From Volvariella volvacea V23 (taxonomy: Eukaryota > Basidiomycota > Agaricomycetes > Agaricales > Pluteaceae), in assembly GCA_000349905.1 (NCBI GenBank), contig KB722756.1:269145-333144 (forward strand): a stretch of DNA of 64,000 nt, in the 5' to 3' direction. The first letter of the stretch is position 1; every line of letters starts with the position of its first letter. Below are positions 22,337 to 34,587 of the stretch, piece by piece. Position numbers and translations under genes: made by a program. The notes under the pieces were generated by a model. It was not told the DNA's origin. It did no database searches and saw nothing but the letters and a program-made list of their open reading frames with translations.

Positions 22337-24341
22337 CCAAGAATTGCCAGCTTAACTGTGCGCCTTCCTCCAGGTATGGGTCTAGTGTCCCCTCCACCCT
22401 TCCCCCACGACTCCCTCCGCTTCTAATATACCTATCTTGTACCGGGCTCCGGGACAATGACTGTTCACAGTGTGCACGTGGATAAATCATATCAAAGAGC
22501 ACGTCTCTCGGGATTTTTTTTGCACACGGACACTCTTCACCTTGCTCCTACGGACGCCTATATTCCACACTCGGTACTGAATTTTTGTTCGACCCGCTAA
22601 TACCTTTTGTTTCCTTTGCGGAATGGATACTCTGCATGCCTATACCAGATTAAATGGATCGTCCATGACAAGTAGTGCTTAGTATTCCGTGCTAGTGTAT
22701 CGGTATCGTCAACTGCTGTGTATGCACAACACTTCTGTTGCTTCCTTTGGACCTTTGGTTTTGCGCTCTGATCTGTTCCCTGGACAGTAACTCCCATTTG
22801 TTTGTAGGAGGCTAATGTGAGCTCTCTGGCGAGAATCATCGAGCGTGCTGTAATAACGGCGAAAGCGAAACGATGAGCGGGTTCGTGCATCTTAGTATCT
22901 GCGCTTAGGAGAAGGCTTTGTGTTCTAGAGGACATTAGCAAGCATCCCTTAAGATACACGGAGATACGTATACACCAGAGTTGAATTCATAAGCAAATTA
23001 TACTCGGCAGCGGGAATTGCGTGTATGAGAACAAAAAACGGCATGCATGCGCAGGTTCTCTCATCTTCATCCATTTGTCATTCATTCAATCCCCGATTCA
23101 TGCGGCTACTGCCGTTCATTGGGTCTTTGTTGTCAAAGCATTTGGACACACCCTACTGGTAATTATTTCGTGCACCCCCAAGTTGCAAAGGCAAACCACG
23201 GCCATAGCTCACCTATCCTCATCTCATCCTAAAGTATCATTGTCACCCCGTCTAGCAAGGACACACGGCTTGCCTAAAAGTGATGAGCATGGAGTAAAGT
23301 CACCTTTCATTTTATTGTGGTAAGGGGCTTTGACCTGGGTGATGGCTGTCTCTCGAAATTCTGGGAGTTGTCTGTCCTGTGCCTTTTCTATGGACTTTCC
23401 TGGAGGCTTACGACAAAACAAAGCTGGGCACCGTTTTTTCATAGCTTGTCATCACAGCTTGTCCCCCCGCCACGTTACATCCATCTTTGTAGGACGAGCT
23501 ATGCACCAGAAGCCCAATCCCGCTAAAGGTTGCTCGTAGTGCTGCATCCTCGGCTCTACTCAATTATCTATTCATGTCACAAATATTCTTTGACTGTAAC
23601 TCTACTATTCAGCTATGATGCCTCATGTTGAGGTTCTGTCTCCAACTAAGTAGGAGCATAGAGATTCCTAGTAGAATGTCGTTTGTTGCGTCCATAAGAT
23701 GAACAAAGACCGCGCCTCGTGCTAGGTAGCAACTGGGAGAATTGGGCCAACCATTAGACCTTTTTCGGGCGAGAATTGTGGTTATTCGATAAGGCATATA
23801 GGGGCCCATAACCACAGGAAGCTACTGTAGTGGGACGAGCAGGGCAGCAGTGACAGCAAGCTAAGGTGTTGGGACAAACCTCAGGGTGCGTACCTGCCAA
23901 TTTCGACATGCTCACTCATCCAGTAATGGGTATACCGGCCCAACATATCTTAGTAATTCGACAAGTCCACTTAGTCAGTTTTTATCGATCGCGACGTCAA
24001 CTGCAAGCGCCACTGGAAGCATTGATCAAACAGTTGAATTAGGAAGTTCGTCAGGGGGATCTGCGCTAAATGCCGGCGGAGTCAACACTGCTAGATCGCT
24101 GGCTTACGAGGTTCGTCGTTCTTTGATTAAGCTAGCATGGTGAACTTCAGGTAGGTTTTTTTATCTAACCATTTTGGACTGCATTACTCATAGATTTTAC
24201 TCTTCAAGACACAGAGCCCTCTCAGCTTCTATTGATGAGCTGCGCCTGAAATTACTAATTTGTGGTCGCGAACGAGGTATAAAATGCCAGTGAGGATGCG
24301 TTGGCATTCAGCATTCAACACCCAACAATCGTCTCAACTGC
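22337..24341. other. intergenic region (2 kb)
   Basis: No recognisable gene. Open frames up to about 120 codons exist on the minus strand (22959-22597) but carry no known motif. The right end leads into the SDR pseudogene, with a TATA-like gtataaaatg near 24275. Confidence 0.4.
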
Positions 24342-25870
24342 ATGGCACCCCCAACTCAACGCAAACTCGTTCTTGTAAGTCTAGCCAATACTCCATGGGC
24401 TGATGGGCAATAAGGGCTGACAACCGACATTCTCACAACCGACATTCTCCTTGCAGGTCACCGGCATTTCCGGCTATCTTGGCTCCAATGTCGCGTACCA
24501 GCTGCTCAAGGCTGGTTACGCCGTCAGAGGGTACGTTGGTGCTCCTTTCAGCTAATTTTTTTGTCCCACTGACAAGCTGTCCAATTTGATAGGACTGCTC
24601 GCCGCAGTAAACTAGTCCAACTCCGAGAGTCCGTCTGCAGGCACTATCCCTTGCTCGAACTCGTCAACGTCGACGACATTTTTAAAGATGATTTGACAGA
24701 GGCATTAAAAGGTACCATTGTCATCTACTGACCCAAAGTTATTTTTCGGACTCATCTGGTCTTGCAAGGTGTCTATGCGTTCATTCATGTCGCAACTGCT
24801 CTCCCAGGTGCGGGTGATGCCGCTGAAATGATCAGGTATGTCGCTTCAGCTAGGGTATCCTGGAATGTGTTAAATCTACCGACAGGGAGGGACAGAAGGT
24901 ACTCGGCATATCCTAAACCAGGCCTATAAGGCTGATGTCAGGAAGGCTACGTCACAAGCAGTTTTGCATCTCTCATCAATCGTAAGCCTGTAGCTAGCAA
25001 AATGCCTTTAATCCAACTAACTTAACTCCATTTTAGCCGATTTGAAAGAGGCGTACATGGATATCGTTGTCAACGAATCAAGTAAGTCCTCCCCTTCGAC
25101 ACCATTTGCGTATCTCACTCAGACCGTCGCATAATAAATTGAGGACAAGTAAACATGGAAGAAGCGAGTGCTGCAGGACAAAATCCCGTGTGGGCATACT
25201 CGGCAACAAAAATTCTCGCTGAAAAGACGGCCTGGCAGTTTGCGGCAGAGAAGCCGGATTTCGATCTTGCTACGAGTACGTGAACGAGCTTTTTTTCGTG
25301 CCTCATGCATCCAACTCAACCCGTTTTGGTAGTCTTGCCCGTCGGCATTTACTGCCCAATGCCACCCCACTTTGCACTTCCCCATCCTGAGAGCCCAACC
25401 ACCAGTTCCTTCGTCTATGCGCTCTTGCAGGGCAAAATGCCACCAACTTTGACTGTTAACAGTCACGATGTCAGAGATGTCGCCTTGGCGCACCTCAGAG
25501 CCCTCGACCTTCCACCTGTTGAACGAAACGCGCGTGCAACAGTTGAAGAGAACATGGTCAAGTTACAAGACAAGAGGGTCGTGCTCTCTGCTGGACAATT
25601 TACCTGGGCTCAGGCCGCTGAATATCTTTGGGAGACTCGTCCTGAGCTTAGGGATAGGCTCCTCCCTGTTCCTGAAGAAGAGTATGACGTCCCAGACCCG
25701 ACGAAGCCCGCGACAGGGAAGAAGTTGACGCCGGTTGCAAAGGTGGACACTACCAGAGCAAAGGAGTTGTTGAAAATGGATAGCTAGATTCATTGGAAGG
25801 AGAGTATTGATGCAACCGTCGACTGGCTATTGAGGGCTGAGAAGATTTGGAAGCGGCTAACTAATCATGG
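24342..25870 (+). pseudogene. NAD(P)-dependent extended SDR reductase pseudogene
   Basis: The relic resembles fungal cinnamoyl-CoA reductase/GRE2-like oxidoreductases. From the ATG at 24342, short exons give KLVLVTGISGYLGSNVAYQLL (TGxxGxxG dinucleotide site), then VYAFIHVATALPG, EGTRHILNQAYKADV, VWAYSATKILAEK (catalytic YxxxK), and a C-terminal half with TVNSHDVRDVALAHLRAL. It is broken at three points. No acceptor near 24895 restores the EGTRHILN frame. Stops interrupt the segment near 25130-25152, where the family has its acidic T-E-x-D-W region. A TAG at 25785-25787 precedes an in-frame tail (IHWKESIDATVDWLL) that belongs to the protein. Sequencing error could explain one lesion but hardly all three. 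It might once have tailored a terpenoid, but that is speculation. Confidence 0.8.
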
Positions 25871-27354
25871 GGTTTTCTCTACACTAGTGGTGATCGGGTA
25901 ATCAGTCATGCTGCTGCGAATTCCCGCTCCCTATCCTAGCACATTCTATCGCTTTTCGTATATATACCACTTGTCTTTTTAGAGTAAGATTATCGGGTGT
26001 ATCCATAGATCGTGAATTTAGTGTAATAACCGAGAGAAGTATCAATCCCGTGGGTTCACCAGATCGCTTTGTAAGTGTCGGCCAAGACTATCCGAACTTG
26101 AAGCCTATATTTCCTGTTCATATACTAAACATAAAACATAGAGAAATAAAAACGCATCAAAAGGCATCTGAGAATAGTTCAAGTTGTGCTAAATCCATGC
26201 AAGGTGATGTTGTATACGTAAATCCTATAATGGCATCAGCATTACAAGAGTCCTCACCGATGGTACTCGCAAGGTGCCCCACCTTGTTCGGAGAACCGTT
26301 TAGAAAAAAGGATCGGAGTTTTTGACAATGCCCAGTTAACTCTACGGTGCCTTTTATGACAATGGAAGCGAGTCATACAATGGAAGCGAAGTCCTCCGTC
26401 CTTTCATTGGTTTAGATTTTGCAGTGTGTTGCCGGCGTCTGTTGGGTGTGCGTTCCTGGAAGTAGCGCACAGTTTTAACAAGCGACCGTGATGCAGGTAT
26501 TTACTTCATAATAGCTGCCGATGTGGATGAAAAACGATGTGATATGAGCATCGTGCTTGTGTTGAGAACAGGGTCAATTAGACGCGCGGACTTGGAGTCG
26601 CGTCTGAAACTCTGATTATGAGCCCGCCATCCAACCTCTCGCCTGGCTTTACTCCCCAGCTCGAGTAGCCTATCCCCATTACTAGAGAGTCATAGCTATC
26701 TCGATTTTCCGGGAGGAAACATACAATCACGGAAATCAGTAGCTACCCAGCCCGTACTTCCCCATCATCAAATCCCCGCGTACTAGCCCTTAGCAATCTC
26801 GACCCTAGCAGAGGACACACAGTGAAGAGAAAGATCCAAAGAACCGCTCGGTATTTATCCTGCCCTTGTTTTTTTCCCCCGGACTCGGTCGGCGTAACCC
26901 AAATATAATCACTTGAAACTCGTCTCTCCACCAGCTCCACCCTCTCCCTCCTCTGCTCACCCAGACCGCTGTTTTCTTCATATCGTGGCTCTCTTGGCGC
27001 GACTGCAAGACAAGGGGACATTGAAATTGGACAAGAGGTCGTTTGCGGCGTGTGGGACTTTAAATGTACAAGAAACATGTACGGGGTCGTGCCATTTCTC
27101 GCTTCTTTTCTGACCACCATCATCTCTGTCGACATGCTGTTTTCGGACTCACACGTGTCCCACCCTACCCTACCACTCATCAATTCATCATCCAACACAC
27201 CCCCTGCGCGTTCCAACACGCCTAACATGCTCTGCACGATCCCCCCAACCTCTTGATCGTGATCCACCGACAGGACTCTCTATTCTCCAATTATTCAGAT
27301 TATTACGATTCAGGCTCTCTCGACGAAGACCTCGGGCCGTCGGGCGATATAGAC
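25871..27354. other. intergenic region / methyltransferase promoter
   Basis: No supportable gene. The right half must contain the promoter and leader of the H3K9 methyltransferase. A possible small first coding exon is ATG at 27134 to 27154, spliced to 27286, which would add a few residues; its donor (gtgtcc) is weak. Confidence 0.4.
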
Positions 27355-30300
27355 ATGCTTTGGGGGAGTGATGATGGTAAGGGCGAATGCGACTGGATGG
27401 CAGAGCTACCAGTTGAAGGCGGTGGCAGTGCGGATCTGCACCCAGAGGATGAAGAAAGTCTGCAAGTGTCAGCTGAAGGCTTGAGAGCTGCCGTAGCGGA
27501 TTTGCAGGCGGCAATACAACAAACAAGCGTTAGGGCGGCCACTAGGATTTGCGATGAGCCAGACGATATGGAGGTCGACAAAATTTCTGGATGCGAACGC
27601 ACGAGGGGTGGTAACCGCATGCTTGTTAAAGAGCAAAGAAGGAGTGAATCGGAGGTGGCAGATGAATTGCAACCCTCAGCTGCTACGAGCAGGAGTGTTA
27701 GCCTTCCTGGTGCCTCGTATGCAGTAGCTCCAAAGCTCAAGCAAAGCCACCATTCTGGTTCTCAATACTCCGGTTCTAGCGATGGTGAAGGGGAAGGTTC
27801 AGATGCAGAGGACATACGGCCAGTGTACAGACGATCAAAACGTCTTGCGCATAGTCAAGATCGAGAAGAGGAGACAAAACGGATCACCACCAAACCTACC
27901 AGCAAGACCAAAGTCAAGGCCAAGGCCAAGGCACCCTCTGACTCGCGTCACAGAGAGTACAACTTGTGGGAGCCATCAGATACGCCTGAGGAGTCTTGGA
28001 GTGATGCAGAAGGTGCAAACGAAAAGGGCGAATGGCTGGTGGACATCGTCAGCGAAGAGGTGGATCTGTTTGGGAGGATCAAGTAAGTCCACGTTTTTCA
28101 ACGTATGGCTGCGTCTACGCGTTTTTCGGGTCGGTGTCATCTTACGCAGTTGTCCTTACACTGGCACCATCCGCGTTTGCATACTGTGCTTCATCTTTCC
28201 TGTTTTATCCTACTTCGCGAGGCACTATGTACTGATGACTCGTTCCTTCTGCTTTCTTACACATAGATACGAGGTATGCGCGTTCGTCTCCACCTGGTTC
28301 TCATGCATTTCCTATCCCGTTCCCGCATTTTCTCATCGCCCCATGATGTGCCTGAGCAGATTTCCCTTTCTTGTCCCCGTTTATCCACCCTACCGTTGTT
28401 AAATTTCTTTTCGCCTCTTTCTCTTTCTCTCTCTAAATCTCCGTCTTGCTATCGTCTTGACTCCTGTGTACTCACGATTTTACCTTTTGTTGTGCTATAG
28501 GCTCGTTGGAGCAGGTGGCAACGTCCAGACGGCACAAACACGACCTGGGTGACCGAGCTCAATAATCCCTCCATCATCACCCAGTGGAAGAGACATCAAA
28601 CCCTGCGACGCAACAGACTGGCTGCCGAGTCGACTGCGATGGATATCGGTATTTGGACCTCGTTGGATATACACAACACCAATACGAGGTTGAGAGCTCA
28701 TGCATTTAAGGAGAAGTGTAAAAAGAGGAAGGGGGAAGGAAAAGGAGTTACGGAGTTGGAGAGGAAGAGGAAGAGGTTGACTGAGCAGAAGTTGAGGATG
28801 GAGGAGGGAATGGGTATGCCGGTGGATAAGGAGGATAAAGACGAGGCGGAGGCTGTGAACGACAGAGCGTTGAGGAAGAAAAGGAGAGAGGAAAAAAGAC
28901 TGCAACAGGAGCGTAGGCGAGGCCGGAGAGTATTTCAAAGCGACGAAGACGACGGCGAAGGGTACCAACCTGGGCAAAGTGATGCGGCATCGACCGATGA
29001 AGAAGAAGCGAACAGACGTCGTCGTCGGACTCTAGAAACTGGGAGTGACGTCGAGATGGCGTCAGCCGAGGTCGCTCAACGTGATCACGAAGTCATACGA
29101 GGCAAAGCAAGGCGTCCTGTTTCCTTATCAGCGAGTACAAGTTCTGTTGCTCCACCCAAGCCACCCAAACCTCCATCTCAACCTCAATCAAATTCACGAC
29201 CAGAGCCGCAACTGGAGGTGCAACCGACTCGTAAATTACGAGATCGAAGGCAGCAGGAAATAAGCCCTTACGTTTATACCCTGGAAAATTGGAGGAAGAG
29301 GGCTCAACCATTGGTTCGACCACTCACAAGCCCAGATAAGGCGAAGGCCTCGGCGTCGTCATCCAGGAAGCCGCTGTCAGAAAGATTCGTGTATGTTGAA
29401 GAGGAGGACGAGGAGGGTGAGGATGAAGATGAAGATGAATTACCAACTCGAGCGCGAGAATCTCAACTCCCTCCACTGCCAGCGCCACCATCTACTGCAC
29501 AAAGGCGCCCTACGTCATTATTTACAAGAACAAGTTCTGATGCGTCTATGCAATCTTCGTCTACTGTCGTCGAAAGCACTCCGAGCTCTATGCCGTGCGA
29601 GAAAGATAACATGAAGGACATATCTGACGGAACGAGGAGGAGGTATACAGCTGAAGAAAAGGGAAAGGGCAGAATGGTGGCAATTACAGTGGAGGTACCG
29701 CCATTTCCTGCACAGACTCGAAGATCGCAGGTTGTGGAACAACCAAAGAGCTTGTCTGCTGACGGTGGTGAGAGGATTGTTCGAAAATTGCCCAGCGTGA
29801 AGCAAGTGAATGGGCCTGGGGATAAAAGATTGAGTTTGAATCCGGCGATGATCAGTCAACCACAGCAACCACCTCCGGTCAAATAGTGAGCACCTCTTCT
29901 CGTCACGTGCAAGATGAGGAGTACGCGTGTCTGACTTTGCTGGCATACGATATAGTCCACGTCGAGTCCAGCTGGAAAATGAATGGAATGCGATAACCAA
30001 GGCAGCTCGAGCGGCTAAAATATCCATCAAGAACGATGTCGATGACGAGGAAATACCGTCACTACCACCAGGATTTCAATACGTTGAACACGAATATATC
30101 TAGTACGTCGCGCTACTGTACCTCAACCTCGACATCATCTTGATTCGTCGTTTCAATTGCAAAAAAATATGCGCACATATCGTAGTTTGGATGGGGTTCC
30201 TCGTACAGATGACGATATGCTTGTGGGATGTGACTGTGAGATGTGTAGCTCGACTGCGGTTTGTGGGTGTCAAGAACCATCGGAAATTACAGATGAGCGT

Positions 30301-31362
30301 GGAAGGCGAATTTATGCATATGACGCCGAGGCGAGCGTTGTTTGTTTTTCAACTACTTTCTGTCATGTTCACAATTTGCTATGTATAGGGGTTGTTCACT
30401 TTTGAGTATCCTGTGGGTTACACGGTTCTCGAGTGTAACAAGGTAACGTCTAGTTTCATGTCCTCGTTCGAAGGCATACGAATGCAGCGACAATTTAGCA
30501 CTGTCGGTGCAGTTTGGACTGTCGGAATCGCGTATCTCAGCGGCCTCGTCAAGTGCCCATTGAAATATTCAAAACCGAGCATTGCGGTTGGGGTGTCCGA
30601 TCATCCGTGCATGTCGAAAAGGGAACAGTGATCGGGAGATACGCTGGGTACGTCTGAATCGTGTTGCTGCTTTGGAAGGCTTATGATCCAGTGAAACAGG
30701 AAAGTCATGTATGTTGGTCGTACATTCTTCCTATACATGTGATCCGCTAACGCTATGGACAGGACAAGAGATCAAGCGGAAACACTCGAGGACGAAGAAA
30801 AGTCGTACTGTTTCGACTTGGACGGTCAGGAATGGGTCGGCGAAGAGGATCACCAATTTGCGTTTACCGTGGACTCAATGTTATATGGTGAGTCTGCGGC
30901 TCGTCTCGCCTTGAAGTTCGTTGCTGATGTTTCCATGTCGATTCCTAGGCAATTGGTCGAGATTTATCAAGTAAGTGGGACAAATATTCCGAATACACAT
31001 ATGCTTATTGCGCGCCTCTAGCCATTCGTGTACGCCGAATATGCGTGTTTTCCTCGTTTGCTATGATACCGTACCAGAGGTACGTTTGCCTGCCATTGCT
31101 CTCCACCACTTGCTAAAACACTGACCATTTGCTCATCCTTATTACCCAGATGCGAATGCCCTACATAGCTTTCGTCGCACTAGAAGACATACTTGCCCAA
31201 ACCGAATTCACAGTAGACTACGATCCTTCTGCCGCAGAAGCACTATTGTTGAAAAAGAAGACTAAGAAAGGGAAAAAGCACAATACTCAGCAGTACAGGC
31301 CCCCAGGCTCTAAGCCTTGTTTGTGTGGGTCCTCACAGTGTCGTGGGTGGGTCAGGACGTGA
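27355..31362 (+). CDS. histone H3K9 methyltransferase, Clr4/SUV39 type, with chromodomain
   Basis: The enzyme would methylate histone H3 lysine 9 to build heterochromatin. Twelve exons join in phase: 27355-28082, 28267-28273, 28501-29885, 29956-30102, 30186-30339, 30389-30442, 30499-30647, 30700-30708, 30763-30887, 30949-30970, 31022-31079, 31150-31362, about 1016 residues. A Ser/Asp/Glu-rich N-terminus leads to a chromodomain (GEWLVDIVSEEVD, then KYEARWSRW and TTWVTEL). A linker of about 440 charged, low-complexity residues follows. The pre-SET domain has nine cysteines (CDCEMCSSTAVCGC and ECNKHCRCSLDCRNRV). The SET domain has EHCGWGVRSS, RFINHSCTPN and EFTVDYDP, and the post-SET is CLCGSSQCRGW. 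Two exons are only 7 and 9 nt. The start is the first in-frame ATG of the large exon; an upstream mini-exon is possible. The end of exon 5 could instead be 30330 with a GC donor. Confidence 0.93.
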
Positions 31363-31743
31363 TTGCATCTCGCTAGTTGAAATTTTTTCCTCCATCTGTT
31401 AGCATCTACCCTAATTTCTTCTTTTCGTCCTTTCTGTTCCTGCAATCTTTGTATATTTTCATACCCAATCATCGTACATTTACCAATCAATTTCCCTGCT
31501 TTTTTGTAGCTGTTGTACGAATCAATGCGGATGCAGCAGGAACGCGGCGTACTTGGTAATATCAGATTGCAGAGGTAAGTGCACAAGTATGTATCCTAGA
31601 CTTTCCGAGTCGTTGTGAATGACTTTTTCGATTCCACGTCTGCAACCAAATTGTTGGCCTTCATGCACGCGTCCTGCGGGTGATAAATTGTGGTATCCAG
31701 CCGAATTTGGAAGTCTATTCCCTTGCTCCTCAACTTGCAACAA

Positions 31744-32759
31744 ATGGACCGTTACTTTGATACTGCGGTTCCATCCGTTGAACATCGGCTTCCCCCCGAG
31801 CTAGAGCGTGTTATCTTTGAAATAGCCGCATACAACGATAGAAATGCTGTACCGTTACTTATGCAGGTTTCTCGCCGAATACGATTATGGTAAGCAATAG
31901 CGACTTTTTATCGATCTGTCCAGTTCTCAGATCTCAGGCCCCTCAAATTTCTGCTCTCTGAAGGCTGGAACCAATACTCTTTGAAGTTGTGGTCCTCCCA
32001 CCAGATAACCAAGAGTGCTGTCGTCGCCCAGGTGCAGAGTTCCACTACCACACCGTTCCTTATCTCCTGGGACACCAAACACGATACGTGAAATACCTGT
32101 TGATGGATGATGGAGGAGGTCCACGGAGAAGTCTCATCTCTCAATGCTTCAATCTCCAGGGTCTCGCAATGTGGAGCTACGTTCCATCGACACTACTTTC
32201 CGATCTATCTTCAATTATCCGGTCACCTCAGCGCAAAGTATCATCCCGTGGCCTGCTTCGCATGAGCATACCGCTGACGTCGTTGTTTCCGGGGGGAGAG
32301 GTGGATTTCAATCACGAAATCTTCAGAGATGTCACGCACTTGGATGCCCTAGGTGATTTAGTCGAGTGGAAAGAGGGAAATAACTTTGCATGCCTAAAGA
32401 ACCTGCGCTACCGATCTTTCCCAGAAAACCACTTCCGTCTACCAGGAATTATCAAAATGTGCTTGGAAGAATGCCAAGCCCTGAGGTTGATACTCGCTTT
32501 TCAGCTTGAGCGACACCCGGCAGACAACTTGTTCAATGACAGGATGCCCAAGACGAGGAGGATTGTGACACAGGATGGGATAGTCGAAGAGGTTCCGGAG
32601 GATAGGGTTGTGGTTCTTAGTCCCAGGAGTTATCGGCATTGGGCTCGGTATAGTAGTGTCGGTGATTGGGTCAATGGTGCGATTGGGAGTGAAGATCTTT
32701 GGACATGGGGGGAGAGGGTAATAGAGAATCGACGACGAAAGAACGAAGTCGGATCCTGA
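31744..32759 (+). CDS. LPxELE multigene-family protein, copy A (intact)
   Basis: A member of what I take to be an expanded Agaricomycete family of unknown function whose N-terminus recalls an F-box (HRLPPELERVIFEIAA). Exons 31744-31889 and 31964-32759 join to 313 residues; the intron splits the Trp codon of RIRLW. The second exon opens with LEPILFEVVVLP and contains blocks shared by all copies: CFNLQGLAMW, SDLSSIIRSP, FPGGEVDFNHE, EGNNFACLKNLR, CLEECQALR and VPEDRVVVL. These regularly spaced Leu-rich stretches could be degenerate leucine-rich repeats, as in F-box proteins, but this is inference. A role as a substrate adaptor of an SCF ubiquitin ligase is possible. There is no signal peptide and no membrane segment. 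Confidence 0.82.
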
Positions 32760-33176
32760 TCGCTGTACGACTTAGGACGTAGTGCTCCATCGTCATCTGC
32801 AGCACCCTACTTGCCGGTGGATTTTTTTCGCTACGCTCGTCACTCGCCTAGTGAATTGAAGATCAATGATTGGATGTAGCTCCAGAAGACCGGGTAATAT
32901 TTCTCAAATATTCCATGCTCCCTGAGGGATATAGATATACAGACTATTAGGTCAGAGGTGTATTAGAAGGTGAAGATATTTGGGCATCAATCCCTTGAGC
33001 AGGCGCGTCGCATATGTAAACCCCAACTGAGCTCAGAAGCTCGTGGGATGGCATTGAGTATGACTGCCCTTTCTCAGATTGCATCAGAGCTCGAAGTCGT
33101 TTGGGGAGCTGTGACTGCCTTTACTCAGTCTTTGCTCCCAGCCCCGACAACCGCAACACTTTCCACATCCAACGAA

Positions 33177-34190
33177 ATGAATGCTATGAAATTTGCACGT
33201 ACAACACGCGAGGCACGACTTCCTCAAGAACTCGAGCGCGTTATATTCGAGATGGCCGCCCGCGATCAAAGAAGGATTATACCCGCATTAATGCAAGTCG
33301 CTCACCGAGTATACGACTGGTGAGAATAAAAATTTTCGACACAACTCTCTCTTTCATTGCTTGTAATTACTTCCTTACTTAACAAGTGATTTCTTCATAG
33401 GCTAGAAGCTATCCTTTACGAGATTGTTGTCATTGTCGATGACGGTAGCCCCTGTCAGGATCCAGATGCCCAGTTCTGCTGTCGCGTTCCTCATCCATCG
33501 GGCCAACGAACGCGCCACGTTCGGTATCTATTATTGAGCGCGGGAAGCATAAGAACCAGACTCCCAGAATTCCGCCAACATGAATATTGCAATCTCCAAG
33601 ATCTCACCCTATGGGGGGAAGTCACACCTACGATATTTTCTGACCTATCTTCCATCGTCGACTCTTCGCATCGTACTGTGTCTCCCCGGGGCTTATTACG
33701 TCTCGAAACCCACCTAGTCGATCTATTTCCCGCCAGAAAGGTCGATTTCAACCACGGGATCATGAAGGACCTGACGTATCTCGACATAGCCGATATGGCC
33801 AGGGAGTTGAGCAATTGGCCAAAAGGAAATAACTTTGGATGTCTGAAGAACTTGAAGTGTTTATGCATCACCTGGCCTGTTCCTGTAGACTTCATACAGA
33901 GGTGTTTGGAAGAATGCCAAGCATTGCAAGTTCTGATACTATTCGACAACAATTTTTCGAGGTTGCGCAGGATTGAAGACCAGCTCCCAAAGACTAGAAA
34001 GCAGGCCAATGCAGACGGGGACGTGGAAGAGTTGCCAGAAGACAGAATAGTGCTCTTGGGACCTAACATTCTTGACGCCTGCCAGGGGTGGCGTGAGGAT
34101 TGGGTTCTTGGTGCAATGGGAGGCGAAGACTTCTTAGTAAAGGCGGAGGTGATGGTACAAGAACGACGGCGGACGCAGGCGATAGCCTGA
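33177..34190 (+). CDS. LPxELE multigene-family protein, copy B (intact)
   Basis: Second copy in the tandem array. Exons 33177-33319 and 33401-34190 join to 310 residues with the intron again inside the Trp codon (RVYDW|LEAIL). The N-terminal motif is RLPQELERVIFEMAARDQRR. The second exon keeps CNLQDLTLW, SDLSSIVDSSHRTVSPRGLL, KVDFNHGIMKDLTYL, KGNNFGCLKNLK, RCLEECQALQVL and LPEDRIVLL. The frame is open for a further 69 codons upstream, but I chose 33177 because the other copies have about 12-15 residues before LPxELE. Function unknown; see copy A. Confidence 0.8.
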
Positions 34191-34587
34191 GATGCGTAAC
34201 TTTAACTTCCCAATCAAGCAGTAATGGCAGTGTATGGTGGGTACCCCAGAAGTTCCATGCCTATTCCCTTTCGCACGGCTGGTAACTATAAGGTATCATT
34301 CTGTGGGCGAATATACATTTTACGACTCAGATATCATTTACCGAGCTGGGCTCAGGTCTGGCCTCAACCCAACTAAAGGGTGTAACCAACAATTTCTCCC
34401 AAGGAAATGTGTCTAGTTCGCGTAAATCAATAACCGTTGGCCTCTGCAGCGCGCTGGCCCAGATGACCTGTTTTAAGCACCTATTCATACGACCCCTAGA
34501 CTTGAACACTCTTCACCTCAGCCAACTCGCTCAAGAGGTGCTATGGGTTCTGCGCTATCTAGACGCAAGCCCCAACTCCCTCAATTC

